A DNA stretch of 64,000 bases from Tagaea sp965279565 (GTDB taxonomy: Bacteria > Pseudomonadota > Alphaproteobacteria > CACIAM-22H2). The notes below the pieces were generated by a model, which did no database searches, was not told the DNA's origin, and worked only from the letters and a program-made list of their open reading frames with translations. The position numbers and the translations under genes were made by a program. Below, one piece after another: positions 58,410 to 64,000 of the stretch. Numbering within the stretch: the stretch's first letter is position 1; every line of letters starts with the position of its first letter. The DNA lies in assembly GCA_965279565.1 (NCBI GenBank), contig OZ257249.1, positions 1,426,001 through 1,490,000 of the forward strand. The letters are read 5' to 3'.

Positions 58410-59204
58410 ATGGACGAACTCGATCGGCTCGAGAGTGAGAGTATCGGAATTTTCCGGGAAGCTTTTGCCGCAATCCATCCGATCGGAATGCTCTGGTCGA
58501 TCGGCAAGGACTCCAACGTCATGGTGTGGCTCGCCCGCAAGGCGTTCTTCGGCCACCTGCCATTCCCCGTCATCCATGTCGACACGGGGTTGGAATTCCC
58601 AGAGGTGTACGAATTCCGCGACCGGGTCGCGCGCGAATGGTCGCTCAACCTGATCGCGGCCCCGTGCCCGCCGATCGAGGCGATGGACCAGTCGCTGCCG
58701 CCCAACGCTCGTTCGGCCAGCCGGAAGACGGCGGGCCTCAAGCAGGTCGTCGCCGACCACGGGTTCCGCGGCATCGTCGCCGGCATCCGGCGCGACGAGC
58801 AGAGCACGCGCGCCAAGGAGCGCGTCTTCAGCCCGCGCGGTTCGGAATCGAAGTGGGATTTCCGCAGCCAGCCGCCCGAGTTCTGGGGCCATTTCGCCAC
58901 GACCGTGCCCGAGGGCGGCCACGTGCGGATCCATCCACTGCTGTCCTGGAGCGAGATCGACATCTGGCGCTATATCCAGCGCGAGCAGATTCCCGTCGTG
59001 CCGCTCTATTTCGCGCGCGACGGCAAGCGTTTCCGCTCGCTGGGCGAAAGCGACATCACCGTGCCCGTCGACAGCAACGCCTCGAACATCGCCGAAGTAA
59101 TCGCCGAACTCGAGACGACCCGCGTGCCCGAGCGCGCCGGACGCACGATGGACCACGAGGCCGAGGATTCGTTCGAGCGCCTGCGCGTCGACGGATACAT
59201 GTGA
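58410..59204 (+). CDS. cysD: CysD: sulfate adenylyltransferase subunit 2 (short form)
   Basis: A 264-residue ATP-sulfurylase small subunit. The PP-loop appears as LWSIGKDSNVMVWLARKAFF, HVDTGLEFPEVYEFRD follows, and the C-terminus VPERAGRTMDHEAED matches CysD. It lacks the roughly 35-residue insertion present in E. coli CysD between VVPLYFAR and the final part, giving a shorter protein than the usual ~300 residues. With CysN it makes adenosine 5'-phosphosulfate. It starts at 58410 with GGAG upstream, and cysNC follows after 1 bp. Confidence 0.87.
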   Translation: MDELDRLESESIGIFREAFAAIHPIGMLWSIGKDSNVMVWLARKAFFGHLPFPVIHVDTGLEFPEVYEFRDRVAREWSLNLIAAPCPPIEAMDQSLPPNARSASRKTAGLKQVVADHGFRGIVAGIRRDEQSTRAKERVFSPRGSESKWDFRSQPPEFWGHFATTVPEGGHVRIHPLLSWSEIDIWRYIQREQIPVVPLYFARDGKRFRSLGESDITVPVDSNASNIAEVIAELETTRVPERAGRTMDHEAEDSFERLRVDGYM

Positions 59205-59205
59205 G

Positions 59206-61104
59206 ATGATCAGGATTTCAGAAGCCGAAGCGGCCCGGCCGCTGCGTATCGTCGTCGTCGGTCACGTCGATCACGGCAAATCCACGCTCGTCGGCCGCCT
59301 GCTGCACGACGTCGGCGCGCTTCCTGACGGAAAGATGCGTCAGGTCGAAGCGAATTGCCGCAGCCGCGGCATGCCTTTCGAGTGGGCGTTCGTCACGGAC
59401 GCGCTGCAGATCGAGCGCGATCAGGGCATCACCGTCGATGTCAGCCACATTCCGTTCAAGAGCAAGAAGCGCCCCTATGTCCTGATCGACGCGCCGGGTC
59501 ACCGCGAATTCGTCAAGAACATGGTGACGGGTGCCGCCGCCGCGGATGCGGCGGTCCTCGTCATCGACGTGGCCGAGGGCGTGCGCGAGCAGTCGCGCCG
59601 CCACGGGCTCCTGCTGCATCTTCTCGGCATCGAGCAGGTCGCAATCGTCCTCAACAAGATGGATCTGATCGCATACGACCAGGCCCGTTTCGAGGCGGTG
59701 CGCGCCGAATACGAGGACTATCTCGCGTCGATCGGCGTCCGGCCCGCCGCGATGGTGCCCGTCGCGGCGCGCGAGGGCGCCAACGTCGTCGAGCGTTCGG
59801 CGACGATGCCCTGGTATCAGGGCTCGACAATGCTCGCCGCTCTGGATTCCTTCGCGCCCAAGGCGCGTCCGATCGAGCGGCCGCTGCGCCTGCCGGTGCA
59901 GGACATCTACAAGTTTGACCAGCGCCGCATCGTCGCGGGCAGGATCGAGAGCGGCCGCATCGCCGTGGGCGACACGATCGTGTTCTCGCCGTCGAACAAG
60001 ACTACGCGCGTACGTTCGATCGAGCAGTGGAGTGCCGTCCCCGGATTCGTGCCGCCGGCGTCCTGCGAGGCCGGTCAGTCGGTCGGCATCACGACCGAGG
60101 ACGAGATCGTCGTCGAGCGCGGCGACGTCATCAGCCACACGACCGACCTGCCTTTCGAGACCGACGTATTCCGCGCGCGCCTGTTCTGGCTCGGCCGCGA
60201 ACCGCTCGAGGCGGGGCGCCGCATGACACTGCGGATCGGCACGCAGGCGATGCCGGTCGTCGTGCACGAGATCGGCCGCATCGTCGGCAGCGGCGACCTA
60301 ACCGAGCGCAAGGGTACGCGCATCGAATCCTTTGACGTGGCCGAGATCGTGCTGCGCGCCTCGCGGATCGTGGCGCTCGACGCGTATTCGGCGAACGCGG
60401 CGACGGGCCGGTTCGTCCTCTCCGACGGCGCCGACGTGCTCGGCGGCGGCGTGGTCGAACTCGGCGGCTATCCCGACCAGCGCGCCGCGACCACCCGCAA
60501 GGGTGACAATCTCGTCCGCGTCGAGCACCGGGTGACCGGCGCCCAGCGCGCCCAGCGCAATGGCCATCGCGGCGGCGTCCTGTGGCTGACTGGCCTGTCG
60601 GGTGCCGGCAAGTCGACCATCGCCGTGGCGCTCGAGCAGGTGCTGTTCGCGCGCGGCATGCAGGTCTACGTCCTCGACGGCGACAACGTGCGGACCGGGC
60701 TCAACGCGAATCTCGGATTCGGTCCCGACGACCGCGCGGAGAACATCCGGCGCGTCGGCGAGGCCGCCGCCCTGTTCGCCGAAGCCGGCTTCATCGTCGT
60801 GACGGCCTTCATCTCGCCCTACCGGTCCGACCGCGCGCGCGCGCGCGAGGCGGCCCTGCGCATCGACGGTGCGGCCGGCTTCCACGAGGTTTTCGTGAAG
60901 GCGGGTCTCGATGTCTGCGAAGCACGCGATCCCAAGGGGCTCTACCGCAAGGCGCGGGCGGGCCAGATCGCCGAGTTCACGGGCATCTCGGCACCCTACG
61001 AGGCGCCCGAGATGCCGGAGATCGTCGTCGATACCGAGAAGCTGTCGGCCGACCAGTCGGTCGAACAGCTCGCCGACTATGTCGCACAGCGTTTCAAGGT
61101 CTAA
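59206..61104 (+). CDS. cysNC: CysNC: sulfate adenylyltransferase GTPase subunit fused to APS kinase
   Basis: A 632-residue bifunctional protein. The N-terminal GTPase (residues about 1-430) has GHVDHGKS at 19-26, DAPGHREF and NKMDLIAYD. The APS kinase domain begins near residue 450 with P-loop GLSGAGKST at about 463-471, DGDNVRTGLN and a terminal YEAPEMPEIVVDTE. It makes PAPS with CysD. The window has no cysH/cysI reductase genes, so PAPS is probably used by the two sulfotransferases rather than for cysteine synthesis. NodQ-type fusions play this role in rhizobia. Confidence 0.93.
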   Translation: MIRISEAEAARPLRIVVVGHVDHGKSTLVGRLLHDVGALPDGKMRQVEANCRSRGMPFEWAFVTDALQIERDQGITVDVSHIPFKSKKRPYVLIDAPGHREFVKNMVTGAAAADAAVLVIDVAEGVREQSRRHGLLLHLLGIEQVAIVLNKMDLIAYDQARFEAVRAEYEDYLASIGVRPAAMVPVAAREGANVVERSATMPWYQGSTMLAALDSFAPKARPIERPLRLPVQDIYKFDQRRIVAGRIESGRIAVGDTIVFSPSNKTTRVRSIEQWSAVPGFVPPASCEAGQSVGITTEDEIVVERGDVISHTTDLPFETDVFRARLFWLGREPLEAGRRMTLRIGTQAMPVVVHEIGRIVGSGDLTERKGTRIESFDVAEIVLRASRIVALDAYSANAATGRFVLSDGADVLGGGVVELGGYPDQRAATTRKGDNLVRVEHRVTGAQRAQRNGHRGGVLWLTGLSGAGKSTIAVALEQVLFARGMQVYVLDGDNVRTGLNANLGFGPDDRAENIRRVGEAAALFAEAGFIVVTAFISPYRSDRARAREAALRIDGAAGFHEVFVKAGLDVCEARDPKGLYRKARAGQIAEFTGISAPYEAPEMPEIVVDTEKLSADQSVEQLADYVAQRFKV

Positions 61105-61110
61105 GCTGCA

Positions 61111-62232
61111 ATGATCCCTTTCGTCGATCTCAAGGCGCAGTACGCGCTGCTCGCACCGAAAATCGACGCGCGGATCGCGCGCGTCCTCAAGCACGGCCAG
61201 TACATTCTTGGCCCCGAGGTCGAGGAGCTCGAAGTCGAGCTCGCGAAGTTCTGCGGCGCGCGGCACGTCGTGACGCTCGCGAGCGGAACCGAAGCGCTGC
61301 GCGTGCCGATGATGGCCGAAGGCATCGGCGCCGGTGATGCGGTCTTCATGCCCGCCTTCACGTTCACCGCGACCGCCGAGGTCCCGGTGACGCAAGGTGC
61401 CGCACCGGTCTTCGTCGATGTCGAAGCCGATACGTTCCTGATGTCGCTCTCCGATCTCGAGCGGCAGATCGCGCGCGTGCGCGCGGAAGGCCGGCTTCGT
61501 CCCCGCGCGGTCATCGCGGTCGACCTTTTCGGCCTGCCGGCCGGCTATACCGAGCTTTCGGAACTCTGCGCGCGCGAAGGCCTGTTCCTGCTGTCGGACG
61601 CGGCCCAGAGCTTTGGCGCATCGCGCGCGAACCGTTCCGTCGGGACGCTTGCGCCCGTCACGGCGACGAGCTTCTTTCCCGCCAAGCCGCTGGGCGGGTA
61701 CGGCGACGGCGGTGCCGTTTTCCTCGACGATCCGAAACTGGCGGCGGTCTACCGTTCGATCCGCATGCACGGTGCCGGCGAGGACCGCTACGACATCGTG
61801 CGCATCGGCACGAACGCGCGTCTCGACACGCTGCAGGCTGCGATCCTCCTCGCCAAGCTCGAGATATTCCCCGAGGAGCTCGTCCGCCGGGAAGCCGTGG
61901 CGAAGCGCTACGACGCCGGCCTCGCGGGCCATGTCGAGATACCGGTGCGGGTTGCCGGCGCGCTCAGCGCATGGGCGCAGTACACGATCAAGGTCGATGA
62001 TCGCGCGCGCGTCGCGGCCCGCCTGAAGGCCGAAGGCATTCCGACGGCGATCTACTATCCCAAGCCGCTCCATCTGCAGCCGGCCTACGCGATCTACGGC
62101 GGCGGAGAGGGCAGCATGCCCGTCTCCGAGGCGTTGTCGGGCCGTGTGCTGAGCCTGCCGATGCATCCCTATCTGGACGACGCCACGGTCGACCGGATCG
62201 CGGCGGCCGTCCGCGCCGCCGTCACCGGCTGA
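61111..62232 (+). CDS. DegT/DnrJ/EryC1/StrS sugar aminotransferase (WbpE-like)
   Basis: A 373-residue aminotransferase with the WbpE-like start PFVDLKAQYALLAPKIDARI, LASGTEALRVPMMAEG, and the Schiff-base lysine K192 in SFFPAKPLGGYGDGG. LSDAAQSFGASR carries the PLP-contacting Asp. WbpE-type enzymes put the 3-amino group on UDP-GlcNAcA-derived sugars and usually work with a Gfo/Idh oxidoreductase, two of which are in the window. It starts 6 bp after cysNC, and a GTG-started membrane protein follows. Confidence 0.88.
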   Translation: MIPFVDLKAQYALLAPKIDARIARVLKHGQYILGPEVEELEVELAKFCGARHVVTLASGTEALRVPMMAEGIGAGDAVFMPAFTFTATAEVPVTQGAAPVFVDVEADTFLMSLSDLERQIARVRAEGRLRPRAVIAVDLFGLPAGYTELSELCAREGLFLLSDAAQSFGASRANRSVGTLAPVTATSFFPAKPLGGYGDGGAVFLDDPKLAAVYRSIRMHGAGEDRYDIVRIGTNARLDTLQAAILLAKLEIFPEELVRREAVAKRYDAGLAGHVEIPVRVAGALSAWAQYTIKVDDRARVAARLKAEGIPTAIYYPKPLHLQPAYAIYGGGEGSMPVSEALSGRVLSLPMHPYLDDATVDRIAAAVRAAVTG

Positions 62233-62240
62233 GGCGCCGG

Positions 62241-63563
62241 GTGCAGGGCGCCCGCTTCCTGCCCGTTGCCGTCGCGGCGCTCGCCCTGCGTCTTTCCTAC
62301 GTCCTCTGGCTTCCGGTCGACCGCGCGGACCGGGTAACGCCGGACTCCGGGCACTATCTCGACGCGATGCATGCGGCCCTCTGGGGGCTTCCGGAGCGCA
62401 TGCCGCTCTATCCCGCCTATCTCTGGATCGTCGGTCGGCTGACCGGCAGCGGCGACGAAGTCTGGCCGGTCGTCGGCCAATGCTTCATCGACACTCTCAC
62501 CTGCCTGATCGTCGCGGCGATCGCGGCGCGCTTCGACCCGCGCGCCGGCCTTCCTGCAGGGCTCGTCGCGGCTTTCAATCCGGTGCAGATCGTCTATGCC
62601 GGATTCATCCTGACCGACACGCTCTTCCTGTTCTTTGCGACGTTCGCGATATGGCGGTTCGTCGTCTGGACGGACACGATGCGGCCGGCGGAAGCGGCCC
62701 GGGCGGGCCTGCTGATGGCACTCGCGCTGATGGTGCGCGTGCATGTCTGGCCGTTTGCCCTGCTGCTGCCGGCCTTCTGCCTCGTCGTCGGTTTCCGGCG
62801 CGCGGATCCGGTACGGACGGCATCGAGTGCCGCAATTCTTGCCGTAGCGGTACTGCTTCCGCTTGCCGGTACGGCCATGATCAATCGTCAGCAGTCCGGG
62901 CATTTCGCGCTGACGACGCAGGGTGGCGAACATGTCCTCTACTGGATCGTCCCGCTCGTGCGCGAGGCGCAGTTCGGCGTGCCCTACGCCGAGGAGCGCG
63001 AGCGGCTCTACGACATATACAGCCGTCGCTATCCCGGCGGGTCCGGGATGGACCTGTTCGAGCGTACAGCAGCCCAGACGGAACTGGCGCGCGAGGCGAT
63101 GGCCGACGTCAAGTTGACTGCGATCCTGCGCAGCTGGACGGGCGGCATGTTCGTCAATCTCTTCGCGCCGGCACTCACGCAGGTGCCGGCTGTTTCGCGA
63201 CTGCCGCGCGTTTCGTGGTACGCGACTGTCGGCGACGATCCGGTGTCACGCCTGAAGAACTATTTCCACGCGGTCGAAGGGGGTGCGTTCGCGCGACTCC
63301 TTGCCGCGGGACTCGCGATCGAGATGGTTCTGCGTGGCCTGGCGGCCGGCGGGCTTGCCCTGCTGCTGGTCCGGCGGCGCATGCTGCCGGCGCTGTCGCT
63401 GCTTGCCGGATGGGCGCTGTTCACGTTGTTGATCGCGGGACCTGTGGTGGCGCCGAAATACCGGCTGCCTGCTGAACCGGTCTTCTGCGTGTTTGTCGGT
63501 GTCGTGATCGCGCGCGTGTTCAGATATTCCAGCGAACCCGCCAATCCTGCCACATCAGGATGA
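62241..63563 (+). CDS. Integral membrane glycosyltransferase-like protein (GT39/GT83-like fold)
   Basis: A 440-residue protein with about ten hydrophobic segments, including FLPVAVAALALRLSYVLWLP, the helix before FNPVQIVYAGFILTD and LLLPAFCLVVGF. The periplasmic loop after the first helix has RVTPDSGHYLD, matching the conserved D-x-x-Y/H-x-x position of ArnT/PMT-type enzymes that use polyprenyl-linked donors. It has a GTG start at 62241. Its tail overlaps the convergent asparagine synthase by 44 bp. A lipid-linked-sugar transferase is likely; the acceptor is unknown. Confidence 0.7.
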   Translation: MQGARFLPVAVAALALRLSYVLWLPVDRADRVTPDSGHYLDAMHAALWGLPERMPLYPAYLWIVGRLTGSGDEVWPVVGQCFIDTLTCLIVAAIAARFDPRAGLPAGLVAAFNPVQIVYAGFILTDTLFLFFATFAIWRFVVWTDTMRPAEAARAGLLMALALMVRVHVWPFALLLPAFCLVVGFRRADPVRTASSAAILAVAVLLPLAGTAMINRQQSGHFALTTQGGEHVLYWIVPLVREAQFGVPYAEERERLYDIYSRRYPGGSGMDLFERTAAQTELAREAMADVKLTAILRSWTGGMFVNLFAPALTQVPAVSRLPRVSWYATVGDDPVSRLKNYFHAVEGGAFARLLAAGLAIEMVLRGLAAGGLALLLVRRRMLPALSLLAGWALFTLLIAGPVVAPKYRLPAEPVFCVFVGVVIARVFRYSSEPANPATSG

Positions 63564-64000
63564 CCCACAGCGCATATTGATGGTTCTGCCGGCCGGACAG
63601 GTGTTCGGCCCACAACGCCCGGACCGGCGCGGGATCGAGCAGGCCGCCGGCGGCGAGTGCAGCAGGCGACAGCAGGGCCTCGGCCCAGTCGCGCAGGCGG
63701 CCGCGCAGCCAAGCGTCGATCGGGATCGCGAACCCCATTTTCGGCCGTTCGTAGAGTGCCCGCGGCACGTAGCGCTCGAGTACGGCGCGCAGCGGATACT
63801 TGCCACGCCCGTCGGCCATCTTGAACGACGGAGGCAGTGTCCAGGCATATTCGACCACGCGGTGATCGAGCAGCGGCTCTCGGCCTTCGAGCCCGACCGA
63901 CATCGTCGCGCGATCGACCTTCGCGAGAATGTCGTCGGGCAGGTAGGTCAACGTGTCTAGCGCCTGCGCACGCGCGCTCGCCTCGGGGAAGTCGTTGCGG
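63520..64000 (-). CDS. asnB: Asparagine synthase, C-terminal part (N-terminus off the right edge)
   Basis: About 159 codons of a minus-strand gene that continues past the window edge. The visible part is the end of the AsnB synthetase domain: YLPDDILAKVDRATMSVGLE, REPLLDHRVVEYAW, KYPLRAVLERYVP and ERPKMGFAIPIDAWLR. The glutaminase domain and PP-loop lie outside. It is the fourth asparagine-synthase-like gene of the window. It overlaps the membrane glycosyltransferase-like gene tail-to-tail by 44 bp. Confidence 0.85.
   Translation of the reverse strand, partial: RNDFPEASARAQALDTLTYLPDDILAKVDRATMSVGLEGREPLLDHRVVEYAWTLPPSFKMADGRGKYPLRAVLERYVPRALYERPKMGFAIPIDAWLRGRLRDWAEALLSPAALAAGGLLDPAPVRALWAEHLSGRQNHQYALWVILMWQDWRVRWNI

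Noticed and set aside
1..64000. Mobile elements, CRISPR arrays, tRNA or rRNA genes
   Set aside because: I saw no transposase-like frame, no regularly spaced direct repeats and no tRNA-like cloverleaf or CCA-ended element while reading both strands. Composition looks even, apart from a more A+T-rich stretch at 58256-58400.

Overview
The window is a dense, G+C-rich (roughly two-thirds by eye) bacterial locus for surface-glycan or flagellar-glycan biosynthesis. Codon bias, frequent ATGA/GTGA gene overlaps and the gene families suggest an alphaproteobacterium, perhaps Rhodospirillales; no rRNA or housekeeping marker is present to settle this. About 60 genes fill the window. No tRNA, rRNA, CRISPR array, insertion sequence or gene-free stretch above 300 bp was seen. 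Genes at both edges are cut off.

Layout. (1) 1-10 kb, regulation and periphery: a partial SGNH hydrolase (minus), a winged-helix regulator, a NusG/RfaH paralogue, an asparagine-synthase-like protein, two GT-B glycosyltransferases, a PIG-L deacetylase, two acetyltransferases and a second SGNH hydrolase. (2) 10.1-30.4 kb, a long plus-strand operon starting behind a promoter, a palindrome and an ops/JUMPstart-like leader. It holds a NeuB-family synthase, AsnB, a HisH-HisF-sugar-amidotransferase cassette, methyltransferases, an ABC exporter, a formyltransferase, an oxidoreductase/aminotransferase/SDR/cytidylyltransferase cassette, a capsule-type protein, a sulfotransferase, a DUF4910-type protein and two poorly characterised proteins. 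(3) 30.3-55.6 kb, after one reverse-oriented acetyltransferase: a second amidotransferase-HisH-HisF cassette with an extra amidotransferase copy whose PP-loop is altered, further sugar genes, then a complete pseudaminic acid pathway (pseB, pseC, a pseG-pseH fusion, pseI, pseF) with a third HisH-HisF-amidotransferase cassette. (4) 55.5-64 kb: AsnB and a sulfotransferase on the minus strand, divergent from cysD-cysNC (PAPS supply), then an aminotransferase, a membrane glycosyltransferase-like protein and a partial asparagine synthase.

How it fits together. There are three NeuB-type synthases, three cytidylyltransferases, three HisH/HisF pairs, four WbpG/PseA-type amidotransferases and three capsule-type GT-B proteins. 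The simplest reading is three parallel CMP-nonulosonate (or related acidic sugar) modules. Each could convert an acetamido group to an acetamidino group using ammonia from HisH/HisF, with further methylation, formylation and sulfation. Two near-identical palindromes (951-965 and 10100-10114) suggest that the winged-helix protein represses its own leaderless gene and acts at the neuB operon. The NusG paralogue probably supports transcription of the 20-45 kb operon through the ops-like element at 10191-10207. These regulatory links are inferred from sequence only.
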